From: Drosophila persimilis
Lineage: Eukaryota; Arthropoda; Insecta; Diptera; Drosophilidae
Direction: 5' to 3'
DNA: 64,000 bases
Assembly (NCBI RefSeq): GCF_003286085.1
Contig: NW_020825288.1
Span: 1,054,001 to 1,118,000, forward strand
Of this stretch, positions 1-11,600 are shown piece by piece. The translations under genes were made by a program, and so were the position numbers. The notes under the pieces are model-generated. The model had not been told where the DNA came from and searched no databases. It saw only the letters and a program-made list of their open reading frames with translations. Each line of letters opens with the position of its first letter. The stretch's first letter is position 1.

Positions 1-777
1 GGCCCCGCTACGGATGGAGGAGCTGTCGCTGGATCCATATATCGTCGTCTACCATAATGTCCTCTCCGACGCGGAAATAGCCAAAGTGGAGCGCGTTGCA
101 GAGCCGCTTCTGAAAAGCATTGGCGTGGGGGAGATGGACAACAGTAAAAAGAGCAAGGTGCGCACCGCCCTGGGAGCTTGGATCCCCGACGAAAATATGC
201 ATATCTCCGGCTGGCCGGTGATACAACGTATCGTCAGACGCATACACGACATGACCGGACTGATTATAAAGCGCGGCCAGGTTGTGCAGCTGATAAAATA
301 CGGCTACGGAGGCCACTACGACACCCATTTCGACTACCTTAATGACTCCCTTCCGATCACCCAGGCCTTAGGTGACCGCATGGCCACTGTCCTTTTCTAC
401 GTGAGTCGGTTTCAAGCTTCTTTTTAAGCTCTTACTAACCGATGGATTCTCTGTTTATCACCCGAAGCTTAACGATGTAAAACACGGCGGCTCAACTGTC
501 TTTCCGGTACTACAACTGAAGGTCCCCTCGGAGCGGGGCAAGGTCCTCGTCTGGTACAACATGCACGGGGAGACGCACGATCTGGACAGTCGAACCCTTC
601 ATGGTTCTTGCCCCGTCATCGATGGCGCCAAAACGGGTGAGTATTTCTTGTGGGTTTTCATTTCTCCAGCTACAATTTATTTCCCCTTTTGCAGTCCTGT
701 CCTGCTGGATACACGAGTGGGATCAAATGTTTATCCAGCCCACCTATCATCCAGGGAATAGATCGTTTATCACTTAG
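1..777 (+). CDS. Prolyl 4-hydroxylase alpha subunit, gene A (3' part only)
   Basis: The 5' part lies outside the window. Visible exons are <1-400, 468-636 and 695-777, joined by two short GT-AG introns (401-467, 637-694) that keep one frame to the TAG at 775-777. They encode the C-terminal Fe(II)/2-oxoglutarate dioxygenase domain of a collagen prolyl 4-hydroxylase alpha subunit, an ER-lumen enzyme that works with PDI. The iron ligands are visible as the His and Asp of THFDY in the first exon and the His of TLHGSCP in the second, and the 2-oxoglutarate Lys as GAKT. So the visible part looks catalytically complete. It starts just upstream of the MEELSLDPY block shared by every family member. 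It is convergent with gene B. Whether the missing 5' exons are intact cannot be seen. Confidence 0.9.
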
Positions 778-1552
778 ATTATGGGGCAATTGTAAGGCTA
801 AGGCTTAGAAGAGATCATATAAAAGAGATCGATGCGGGTGAAAGAAGCGAGTGTGCCGGGGTTTGGCGCAAGGGGCTAGCCCCCAAGTATATAACAACAA
901 CAATTTTCAAAAGTAAAGCCGAGCCAAGTTATATCATTTCCACCAACTGATTTTGATGGAGTAATTTTTATTTTATAGATTGATTAATTAATAATGCAAC
1001 AACAAAATATGCGGTCTCTAGAGCACGTATTTATGTACTTATAAGTAAATTGTTTTTTTTTTCGAAACATTTGGTTGTATTTGTCATGAAGAAGAATACG
1101 AGGTATGGTAAAAATGTGATAGGGTCTCAGCACTCGACTACACCAGTAGCCAAGCGACTTATCATTATAACTAATGACGCTCTGCAGCAAAATCAGGGAA
1201 GAATGCGGTGTTAGTGCCAGTTTTGTAACGGTGAAACGCCGTATTCGGAGAGCCAAGCATTTTAACTGTAAGTTCGTCCGCCTTGATCTCAGAGGCTATA
1301 GGAGATAGGGACCCCAAAAGACCAGGCACGAACATCACTGTAAGTAAATATGAGAGCGACACGAGGCTTGTCGATCGGCCGAAAGTCGATCTACATACTT
1401 TTTAAGTGACCGTTTATTTCGACTTATTTCAGTGTGGCGGTACAGTTAGGGACTAATTAGGTACAGTTAGGAACACCACACAACTCTTGATTCTTTTTTA
1501 TTGCCTGATACAAAAATAGACCTGTATCGTAAATCTTCTCACATTATATAAC
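778..1552. other. Convergent intergenic region between genes A and B
   Basis: No coding exon recognised. The two flanking PH4alpha genes point toward each other, so this stretch holds both 3' ends. AATAAA-like sequence near 1555-1563 sits over the end of gene B. Short ORFs here have no family resemblance and no splice context. Confidence 0.6.
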
Positions 1553-3032
1553 TTAATAAATAAACGCCCTATTCCCTGGGCGATAAGTGGGTTGGGTAAA
1601 CATTTGATCTAGCTCGTGTATCCAGCAGGACAGGACTGCAAAAGAGGGGATACATTTCAGCTTTATAAATGCGAAGGGAAATACTCACCCGTTTTGGCGC
1701 CATCGACAGTGGAGCCGCCGTGCTTCGCATCGTTCAGCAACACCTTCAGTTATTCAGAGCTCAAAAAGAAAGTGAAACCAACTCACGTAGAATAGGACAG
1801 TGGCTATGCGATCGCCCATAGCGTGGATGCTCGGAATGGAGGCGTTAAAGTAGTCGAAGTGGATATCGTAGTGGCCCCCGTAGCCGTATTTTATCAGCTG
1901 CATGGTCTGATGATCGTTAATGATCAACCCGGTCATGTCGTGTATGCGCCTGAAGATACGTTGTATCACTGGCCAGCCCGAGACCTCCATATTATAGTCG
2001 GGGAGCCAGGCTCCCAGGGCTGTGCGCTTCTTGCTGGTGGACATCTTATTTTCCTTTCCATCAAACACGACACTGCGTTTCAGAAGCGGCTCAGTAACTC
2101 TCTCCACTTCGGCTATTTCCGCGTCGGAGAGGACATTATGGTAGACCACGATATAAGGATCCAGCGACAGCTCCTCCATCCGTAGCGGGGCCAGGCGCAG
2201 GAAGGGTGTGGTTGTGGTATTGTAGCGACAGTGCAGACGCGAGGGTTTATTTTGGTGCGAGGAGCGGCAGATCTGATTGAATTCCTCGGGAAGAAAGGGC
2301 ATCAGTTCCCACGAAACAGGGACGTGTCTCGTGTTTCTGTAGAGGGTGAGCAGACGCTCCGAGTGCTCCGCCAGAGCTGGGTGGGCCATCAGTGTAGTTC
2401 GTGCTGGAGTTATACTTGTACTGCACGCCATCGATTAGCCCCTGGACGAGATCCGCTGGCTCCACATTATAGGTGAGGATAATACGATAAATAGCCTCCG
2501 TGGCTTCCTCAGTCTCTTCTATTGAAGGAAATTTCGTTGCCTTGTTTTTAAGGAAATTAATCTGATCTGAATGGAAAGCGTGGCGATTATATCCATTATT
2601 CTTTCGAAGATTTACACTCACCCTGCCCCACAGGCTGCCGCATGAACTTCTCTAAATGCCGCCAGTCCTCGTGCATGTGTCGGATGAGTTGGAAACTGTG
2701 CAGCGGATTCGATAGGTACTCCTCCTTGCCCTTCGAAGTCTCGAGGGGTATCCGCATCGCCTTTGCACATCTGTGAGAGCACCCAACCCCACCCAAGCGA
2801 TTAACACGGGGGTTGGATCCCGTTATCTCGAGTCTCACCTCTGCAGCACGTCGACTTTTTCCTGCAACTTTTCAGCATATAGCACGAGGTTTGAGATCAG
2901 CTCCCTGTCCAGCAGGAGCAGCTCCATTCGGTCTGCCATTGAGGTCATAAACTCCTTGGGTGGATAGGAGCTCGTTTCGGTGCTCTGACCAATAGCACTC
3001 GTAAGGAATCTGAGGATCAGGAGTGGCAGCAT
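1553..3032 (-). pseudogene. Prolyl 4-hydroxylase alpha subunit, gene B (degenerate)
   Basis: Exons 1-3 are intact: 3032-2839 (signal peptide MLPLLILRFLTSAIGQS), 2770-2622 and 2566-2416, with phases matching gene C. After the donor at 2415 only about 14 bases of intron 3 remain before a junction near 2400/2401 that fuses it to the inside of exon 5. Exon 4 (TPR-like substrate-binding part), intron 4 and the start of exon 5 are therefore gone, and simple read-through puts exon 5 out of frame. Exon 6 (about 1737-1689) carries a second, in-frame deletion at about 1706/1707 that removes about 41 residues, including the second iron-binding His. Exon 7 (1635-1553) is intact. The iron-binding pair DIHFDY is still present in exon 5. 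An upstream ATG at 2431 opens the exon-5 frame, so a partial protein is conceivable, but it could not be an active hydroxylase. Confidence 0.8.
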
Positions 3033-3773
3033 TATAGTGTTGGATGTGATAAGTTACAAATAGTCATCAAAAGCACAACATATCATCTGAAAAGCAGAAA
3101 ATACCTTTTATTTTGTGCTATTTCGTTTTTTTAAAAAGTGAAGGTCGACTTGAACGTATCGTTTGAATGGAAATAATAAGGTGTTTAATTAGTGGGCATC
3201 GAATGCTTTGAAAAAAAGCACACGGCACAAATTGTGTTTTTTTTATTCTAAATTTAAAGCTAGAGAATTTTTACTTTGCACGAATATTATTAAAAGTAAA
3301 GATGATACTGTTAATTAAAATTTATTTTATAATCAATTCTTTGAACATTCATTTGAAAAATAGCTAACTTTTTAGATCCACATGTAAGACTCGATTTCGT
3401 TGCTCTTGAGTAAGAAAAGTGGTCACATCCATGTGTCTTATCTTATTCAGATGGATTCTAATTAGATAAATAGATAGATCGTATGTGTTTTAGATCCATT
3501 TTACTTGATTAAAAGCTAATGTATTTCGCTTAATCCTCAATAGTATGCTAGAAATGATATATTTTACAGAATTTTGAAGAATTTTTTTCATACAAAATAT
3601 ATTGTAACAGAAATAATTTGATTTTCAGTAAATACTATTCGAATCATCAGAATTTCCCAAGTTAGGGCAGGTTTCGGATGCTAATCGTTTAAACAAGAAT
3701 CAAACTATAGAAACCACAACAAAGTATCGCAACCTCTTCCTAAGAAATGCATCCTTCAGGCTACGACACGAAT
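3033..3773. other. AT-rich spacer between genes B and C; promoter side of B
   Basis: No gene seen. The part next to gene B (about 3033-3215) is the reverse complement of the region just upstream of gene E (about 43665-43805), so B and E share a promoter-proximal block. The block directly before the ATG (CCAACACTA-like) is also shared with C, E and G. The remainder, to the 3' end of gene C, is AT-rich with no recognised feature. Confidence 0.55.
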
Positions 3774-5731
3774 TTAATGCCATTCCTTTATGTTCTCTGA
3801 GTGCCTATTCCCTGGCCGATACGTGCGCTGGATAAACATTTGATCCAGCTCATTTATGAAGCAGGACAGGACTGCAAAAGGGGAGATACATTTAAGTTGG
3901 AGAAATAAAAACCTACAAGAAATACTCACTCTTTTTGGTGCCATCAATGACGGGGCAAGAACCGTGAACGGTTCGTCTGTCCAGATCATGCGTCTCCCCC
4001 CGCATATTGTACCAGAAGAGGACCTTGCCCCGCTCCGAGGGGACCTTAAGCTGTAGATCGGTAAAGGCAGTGGAGCCGCCGTGTTTCACGTCGTTTAGCT
4101 TTAAAGGACAGAGCGATAATCCTTTAGTTAGTGGGTGACCAAAAAAAGCTTCGAACCGACTCACGTAGAAGAGGACAGTGGCCATGCGGTCGCCCATAGC
4201 GTGGGTGCTCGGATAAGAAGCGTTGAGGAAATCGTAGTGTTGATCGCAGTGGCCCCCTAATCCGTATTTAATCATCATCAGATGCACGTTCATGAACAGC
4301 CCGGTCATATCGCGTATGTGTCTGTGGACACGTTCGATCACCGGAGCGCCCGAGACATGCATATAATTATCGATATGGGGGCCTGTAAAGCCCGTGCGCC
4401 TCTTGCTGGGGGTCATCGAATTTGGCATTTCATCATACCTGCCAATGCGTTTCAGTAACGGCTCTATCACGCGCTCCACTTCGGCTATTTCCGCGTCGGA
4501 GAGGACATTATGGTAGACGGCGATATATGGATCCAGCGACAGCTCCTCCATCCGTAGTGGGGCCAGGCGCAGGAAGGGTGTGGTTGTGGCATTGTAGCGA
4601 CAGTGCAGGCGCGAGGGTTTATTTTGGTGCGAAGAGCGGCAGATCTGAATGAATTCCAGGGGCAGAAAGGGCTTCTCTTCCCACGAGGCTGGGACGTGTC
4701 TCGTGTGTGTGTAGAAGTTGAGCAGACGGTCCGAGTGCTCCGCCAGATCACGGTGGCCCATAAGTATCCTTCGAGCATCCTCTACCATGTCTGGAAATAA
4801 ATGTGAAATAGATTTTAAGCAGAGGAATGTTGGATCATGATCACTCACCCAGTTCTACCGAGCATCGGGCCAGGAGCATGATGACCTCGCTTGACTCAAA
4901 TTCCAGCACATGGTTGACGGAATAATATTCTGGTTTTACCAGGTCCAAGGAGTATTGTAGAAATAGGGCTGCATTTTCGTACTCCCCAAAGTGGAAGAAC
5001 AGAGTTCCAAGAGAGAAGCAATCGATGGCTGAAATGCTACTGCTGCAGGAGGATTATGGAATAACCGGCTAAAGCAGAGTAATCTTGCTGGAGACCTACT
5101 TGTACTGTACGCCATCGATTAGCCCCTGGACGAGATGCGCTGGCTCCACATTATAGGTGAGGATAATCCGATAAATAGCCTCCGTGGCTTCCTCAGTCCC
5201 TTCTACTGAAGGAAATTTCGTTGCCTTGTTTTTAAGGAAATTAATCTGATCTGAATGGAAAGCGTGGCGATTATATCCATTATTCTTTCGTAGATTTGCA
5301 CTCACCCTGCCCCACAGGCTGCCGCATGAACTTCTCTAAATGGCGCCAGTCCTCGTGCATGTGTCGGATGAGTTGGAAACTGTGCAGCGGATTCGATAGG
5401 TACTCCTCCTCCCTGCCCTTCGAATCCTCCAGAGGTATTTGCATCGCCTTTGCACATCTGTGGGAGCGCCCAACACCACCCAAATGATTGAAACGGTTCT
5501 CAGTAGTTATCTCGAGTCTCACCTCTGCAGCACGTCGACTTTTTCCTGCAACTCTTCAGCATATTGCACGAGGTTTGAGATCAGCTCCCTGTCCAGCAGC
5601 AGCAGCTCCATTCGATCAGCCATTGAGGTCATAAACTCCTTGGGTGGATTGGAGCTCGTTTCGGTGCTCGTCTGACTCTGACTCTGACCAGCAGCACTCG
5701 TGAGGATTAGGAGGACCAGGAGTGGCAGCAT
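3774..5731 (-). CDS. Prolyl 4-hydroxylase alpha subunit, gene C (intact)
   Basis: Seven coding exons: 5731-5523, 5457-5306, 5250-5100, 5042-4849, 4790-4165, 4098-3930, 3871-3774. All have GT-AG borders and matching phases and sum to 1599 nt, a 532-residue protein, the usual family length. It starts with a signal peptide (MLPLLVLLILTSAAGQ), then the N-terminal dimerisation region (exons 1-3), a TPR-like peptide-substrate region (exon 4 and start of exon 5) and the dioxygenase domain. By counting, iron ligands are His420 and Asp422 (QHYDF) and His489 (VHGSC); the 2-oxoglutarate Lys is 499. The family hydroxylates proline in X-Pro-Gly repeats of collagens in the ER using Fe(II), O2, 2-oxoglutarate and ascorbate. 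It is divergent from gene D across about 1 kb. Exons 1-3 lie in the left arm of the large inverted repeat; exons 4-7 differ clearly from gene G. Intron 5 (4164-4099, 66 nt) happens to be open and in frame. Confidence 0.92.
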
Positions 5732-6774
5732 TGTAGTGTTGGATGTGATAAGTTACAAACCGTCATCAAAAGCACAAAATATCATCTGAAAAACAGAAAG
5801 GGGTTGATATTATTTGTATTCCGCAGTTTTCTTAAGTGGTACTAATATATGTATGTACATATGTATCTCGGGACCAAGTATTTTTCTCAGGGTATTCTTT
5901 CGTTGCCTTCTTTACAATTTACCGTTTGTTATTATCCACTGTCTGTCCCATTTCTGTGTAGGTGTTAGTGAGAGAGTGCGCAGGAGAGAGACGACTCGCT
6001 CAGAGAGGCTCAAAGGGGACAAAATGAAGCAAGCGCGCGTTGAGCGTGTTCCTCTGCAGCAGTGTGTATGGGTTAGAAAGGGAAAGAGCGACTTTCGATG
6101 ATTGTCTTAGAGGAATAGTTTGGCACTTCTCAGAGAGCAATATTCGCTGTTTGAAGATTGCAATGGAAACTGATGTGAATTATAATAGAGTTTTTTCGGT
6201 ACCTATAAATTTGACTTGGAACTTGGTACACTAGAATTCTAGAAAGTCTCACAAGGAACTGTTTTATTCTTCATAAGCTGTTGATCGTTGCACCTCGGCT
6301 GCGGAGCTTAAAGCTTCTTTCGGCTTCGGCTTCGACTTCGGCTTAAAGCGTCCGCGTCGTTGACTTTTTGAGAGCGGCTGATAAGCGATCGGCACGTTGG
6401 CCTACGTGTGGGAGACGGTGGGACTGCATAAAAGGCGCGACTGCAGCTGGCGATCGGTGTCGGATTGCTTCTGGAGAACGCACTTGTTCGTGTTGATTAG
6501 TATAGGGCTCTGTATTGCATTGAGACTTCCTGTTTGTTTATGCAGGTAATCGATTTAAAAATGTGTTTGTTGCGTTCCTGTCATACTCCTCTTTATTACA
6601 TTCCCCGTAAATCAGTGGCATCACAATTCAGTGCTTATCAAGCGTACTTCCAGCTGTGGTGTGCTACAGCTACATTTTTACATCACTTTTTGACCGCAAC
6701 GAATGCCCGATGACATGCTATTTATGCATCGATTTTCCATCACCCACTCGCTGGCAAAGCGATACTCACGAAAG
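5732..6774. promoter_or_regulatory. Divergent promoter region of genes C and D
   Basis: About 1.04 kb lies between the start codons of C (minus) and D (plus). It is almost unchanged in the opposite arm (49056-50098), which fits either very recent duplication or constraint. A TATA-like element for gene D lies at 6427-6435. Several upstream ATGs follow, so gene D either has a leader with short uORFs or a 5'-UTR intron. No other element can be assigned. Confidence 0.5.
6427..6435 (+). promoter_or_regulatory. TATA-like element upstream of gene D
   Basis: CATAAAAGG stands about 340 bp before the chosen ATG of gene D and is kept in the other arm at 49395-49403. A transcription start near 6458 would be expected. 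No textbook initiator is clear. Confidence 0.4.
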
Positions 6775-8657
6775 ATGACTCCCATAATGCGGATGCTGGC
6801 ACTTGGACTCGGCCTGGCCTCCGTGGCTGAGGGCTGGCACGATGAGACTGTGAAAGACCACACCCACCGCAAGAACTATGTCGTCTCGGAGCAGAGCAGA
6901 CTGCAGCTTGTGGAGCAGGACCTCGAGCTGGCGGCGAATCTCAACGCATACGCGGAGCAGCTGCAGAAGAAGATCAGTGTGCTGAGGAGGTGAGTTCAGG
7001 GGGAGAGTTTCATATGGGACCAGTCTTAGATATAATCTGTGGTCTTAGAGTGGCTGAGAATTGGCGGCGGGCTTTGGACGAGGCAAAGGGCAGGGAGGAG
7101 GAGTACCTATCGAATCCGCTGCACAGTTTCCCGCTCATCCGCACGTTGCACGAGGACTGGGGCCCCGTGGAGAGGCTCATGCAGCAGCTCGTGGGGCAAG
7201 AGCAGATCGCTGCGTTGGAGCTGATGCGGGAGCATCTTCCTGGGGCGGAAGATGTGGCAGAGGCCATGTGGGGAATTTTCCGCATTGTCCACACGCATAA
7301 TCTCGAACCGAAGGATGTGGCCGAGGGAGTCCTGGATGGCATCCAGTACAGGTGGGTACCGCTGAGAGATCCTGGATGCAGATTGTTGATATTCCTCGCT
7401 CTTAAAGGGGTCGGCTCTCTGCTTTGGACTGCCAGGCGCTGGGGAAGTTCTACTTCCACGTAGCCGACTACCAGACAGCCATCAAGTGGCTGACCCTGTC
7501 CCAAGATCTGATGGAGGAGCAACCTCTGGAGTACTACGATGAGCTGGGGGCCACGAGCAGTGGCATTACCCTTCTGCTTTCCCGCTGCCTGGTGGCCTTA
7601 GACAGGTTCGACGAGGCAAAGATTCTTCTGGGGGGGGACAAGACGTTCGGAGACAAGGCGTACCACATCGTGTCGCACTTCCAGAAGCATCCACCGCAGC
7701 AATCCATCAACATGGAGAACGGGAACTTCACGGAGAAATTCAACCGCCTTTGCAGTTCCATGAGCAGACGGAAGACGGACGGATCCGCAGCCCACTCGAA
7801 GCCTGCGCGCCTGCATTGTCGCTACAATGCCACAACCACAGCCTTCCTGCGACTGGCCCCCTTACGGATGGAGGAGCTCTCCTTGGACCCCTACATCGTG
7901 CTGTACCACAGTGTCCTGAGCGACGAAGAGATGGCCAGGCTGGAAAACATGAGCACCCCTCTGCTGCACCGCGCGCGCGTCTTCGACAGCGGGATAAGAA
8001 AGCCGAAAATCTCACCCGCCCGCACTGCCGATGAAGTCCAGATCCCGAACCCCAAGCTGGTGGCAGAGGATATACAGCTGGTGGAGTGCATTCAGAAACG
8101 AATAACGGATCTCACGGGCCTCATGCTAACGAGCATGAGACGTATTCAATTCCTGAAGTACGGCTTTGGCGGGATCTACGTGCCCCACCACGACTTCTTC
8201 AGCGTGCACACACCGACCTCACGTCTCCATGGTGATCGCATTGCCACCGTGATCTTCTACGTGGGTACTCCCAGTGGAATCCAAAGAATTTCGACTCATT
8301 TCTATAGATTCTGTTTGCACAGCTGAACGATGTGGAGCATGGGGGGGCCACTGCCTTCCCCAATTTGGATCTGGTGGTGCCCACGGAGCGGGGCGCAGTC
8401 CTCTTCTGGCACAACATGGATGGCGAGACATACGACCTTGACTATCGCACCCTCCACGGCGCCTGTCCCGTTATCGTTGGCACTAAAATGGGTGAGTCGG
8501 GAGGATGTATCTGTATACTCGCGTAGATAGTATGCCTATATATATCTATTACTCTTTCCGTACAGTGATGACGCGCTGGATATACGAGTGGGATCAGATG
8601 TTTGTCAAGTCCACCTACTATCCACCTCGGCAGAAGGACTACAGGCAATTTAATTGA
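6775..8657 (+). CDS. Prolyl 4-hydroxylase alpha subunit, gene D (intact, five-exon class)
   Basis: Coding exons 6775-6989, 7049-7351, 7408-8260, 8323-8491 and 8566-8657 sum to 1632 nt, 543 residues. The ATG at 6775 was chosen because MTPIMRMLALGLGLASVAEG is a good signal peptide; an in-frame ATG at 6703 would bury it behind 24 polar residues. Domain order is dimerisation region (exons 1-2), TPR-like substrate-binding region (start of exon 3) and dioxygenase domain. Iron ligands are His433 and Asp435 (PHHDF) and His502 (LHGAC); the 2-oxoglutarate Lys is 512. Exon 2 equals exons 2+3 of gene C and exon 3 equals exons 4+5, so two introns are missing compared with C, E and G. It is divergent from C and lies entirely inside the left inverted-repeat arm; its twin is gene F. 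The role is collagen-type proline hydroxylation in the ER; tissue and substrate cannot be read from sequence. Confidence 0.92.
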
Positions 8658-11600
8658 GACTTCCGCTGTTAAATAGCTCCTAAGAGTCGAAGGCTTTCCT
8701 GTATTTGGGTCACATGATTGTATCATCTTTAACGAACATTGCCACAGTGATTACTGATAGGTTTTGTCACATGAAGCGATCCAATTGATACTTGTTTTAA
8801 TACTTTCAACAAAGATATAAGCAGTATGACACATGTGCTGGATTCACAATCATTTGGGAAGAACCGTTGAGGAGAAGATCAATAGAGAGTATATCCCACC
8901 AGAAAATGCACACTTCCATATCTATCAAAAATCATATCATATAAATCGTTAAATTATCTCCAAGTGCAAAAGTAGTCCCCAGTCTCAAAATTTTGGTATG
9001 AAAATGTGAATAGCTAAACCAAAATTGTTTCCATTCCCCATTCCATTACTGCAGAGTGCAATCCTAGAGAACACTTCAAGCAGATTACCTACTCATCTGT
9101 AGCATTCCATTTCTCCGCTCTGGAACGGAGGGTGGGTTATCCTTCGTACCTTGACCTTCGACTCGCTGTTGGATTCGCTTTCTTCTCTGGCACTGGCTCT
9201 GGCTTTGGCTCTGGCTCTGGCACTCGGCTCATTGCACCATTAAGTGGCAATTAAATTCAATTAGCCGCAGTACTCTCCGGCATCGGCATCCCTCCCTATC
9301 TGCTCCCCATTTATCACGCCTGGCTGTCCCTGCATCCTCCTCATCCTTTACGTAATATTCCTTTGCAACTTTTGCACTTCGCTTTCGATTGGTGCTGCTA
9401 ATAATTTCTCAGATTTATCGTCTTCCTATCCGCCACTCTAGTTCCTGTTTGTTTGCCGAAAGTTTCCTGGGGTTTTCTTGGTTTTCCGACTTGGCTTTCA
9501 ATTAAGATTGATGGCGTGCACTTTTCCCTGGGTTTTCCTTCGCCCACTCTCTAGGCAGGCCACGTCTTAAAGTATCTGAGAGTAAGGAATGCATTTGTCT
9601 TGATTCCACCTTTTGAGCCAACAGATGCAGATACAGATTGGAGCAGACCTTTCCATCTCGCAGACAACATATGTCTGCACTCTCTCCCTGTCTCTCTCTC
9701 CCTCTGACTCTCTCTAGTTGTTGGCCAAAGGTAACAGTGGCAATTTATCAAAATTTGCGCACACAAAGAGGCTGAGGAAGCAGAGGCTGAAGCTGAAGCT
9801 GAGTGATGGGGCAGGACATGGAGAGATGTGGCTACAATTGGCATATGCGTGTGTGTCTAGGTAGAGAGGATGCCTCTCACTCTGCCCACTCCCACTCTCT
9901 CTCTCTCTCTTTGTCTCTGTACTTGACTTAAATTGCTTTTTTCAATGCCAACGGCTGCTGCTGCTGCTGTTGCTGTTGTCCTCCTGTCACATGCGGAGCC
10001 AAATGTCATTTCAGCAAAATCCCTCAAGTCGTTCGTCTGCCCTTGTCTGTCGTATTCGAGTATCTGTGTGCGTTGTACCTCCGTGTGCGCTGTGTCTGTG
10101 TATGCGTAAGAAAACATTGTGCAAAATATGTTGGGGCAACAACAAGAGAAACAGCAGAAACAACATTTTTCTGCGGCTGCTTAAATTGCATTGGGAAATA
10201 GGTTGGGGATCCACTGGCACAGCCACTGCCAAGACAATAAACAGTTGTTGCCACTGCCTCTGCCGCTGCTCGTGCAACACTCTTGAGTGTGTGGCTGTTG
10301 ACTGCTGAAAGGTGCATTTGTTTCGGCCTCAGCGATGGGTATTCCATCTGGGGATTTCCCTTTGAAATATCGTTTGTCAACTCTGATTCTGGTTCTGAAA
10401 TGGCTCTAATTGGGCGACTCTCCATAAACAGTTGAGTACTCTCCATCTAATCCTATCAGCCTTATCCCACAATCTCTTTATCCTTGGTCCTGTTGCTCCG
10501 TTCTCTCTAATAAAATTAAAATGCCAACCATTTTCACTCTGAGGGCTCCTGAAATGCGATAGCCCCTCCTCCGACTCCTCTGCTGTTAAAAAATTAGCAA
10601 CAATTTTTCAGCATCGCATCAAAATGTGCCCTGCCCTGCCCTGCTCTGCCCAGCCATGCCACTGCCACTGCCAAACGCACCGCATCGTGAGGCAAAGCCA
10701 CCCTCAGTCTCAGTCCTTGCCCCCGCTCCGTGGCACTTATCAAGAAGCTGACTTACTTTGCGCTACACCTTGTGGCACTTCCCATTCCCACTCTCCCCCT
10801 CTGCTATGCCACACGCACTTTGTCATCTCCCTGGGCCCCGCCTGGCTCTGGTTCTGTCTCCGGTTGAGACTCTGCTTCTATTCTCCTCCATCCATCCAGC
10901 TCCATCCTGCTCCATCGTGGCCCATCCTGCATCCTTCGTGGTAATTTGATATGCCGTCTCGTGGCTTACATTTTTTATCCGCCATTACCGCAAAACGATT
11001 TACTTCCGCGTCGCAATTTGCTTTAAATTTTTATTTAAACAACAATTTGTTCAGATTTCGAGCAGATTGAGATTTCCGCTGAAAGATGTGCCACAGAGAG
11101 ATTTGATTTGATTGTGGGGCAGGACACAGGAGCGGGGGTGGGGCAATGCCATCCATATTGTCAACTCAATGATGCACCTTCAGCCACAGGGCTGCCAAGG
11201 ATGTGGCTGCAACGGACACTCGACAAATTAATTTGCTGCAGACTCTGCAGCTGCCTCGAAATGTTGGGTGTGGTCTCCAGTCCAGTCCTTGCCTCTTGAT
11301 GGCTGTCCTTGATGCTGGCTTAGTACTGGGCAGAGAGGGTCAGCCAGAATAAAAGCAGTCCTCTCGATCTAAGAAATACTGTTCTTTTTTTCTTTGGATG
11401 TGTATGTCGGTCTACATGAGCATCTGGATGTTCAGGACTTCAAAATGTTTATCAGTATTTATTTAGCTTCGTTTTTGTTTCTGCTACACCTCACCCTACG
11501 GCCAACCGACCGAGAGGCGCTGCTGCTTGACGCGTGACATGTGCTACCGAACCGTGCAATTAAATTAATTACTTTACAAGCGCTACAAGTTTATTAATAC

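Larger units (their letters stand above)
5100..8816 (+). repeat. Left arm of a large inverted repeat
   Basis: This block reappears reversed at 47024-50730. Matching positions add up to 55830 for 5100-6820, 55837 for 6830-8530, about 55833 near the end of gene D and 55840 at 8731-8816, so only small indels separate the arms (7 nt in exon 1 of the D/F pair, 4 nt in its last intron, more beyond the stop). It contains exons 1-3 of gene C, the divergent promoter region and all of gene D. Identity ends abruptly after AAAGAT at 8816 and fades in exon 3 of gene C toward 5100. Confidence 0.9.
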
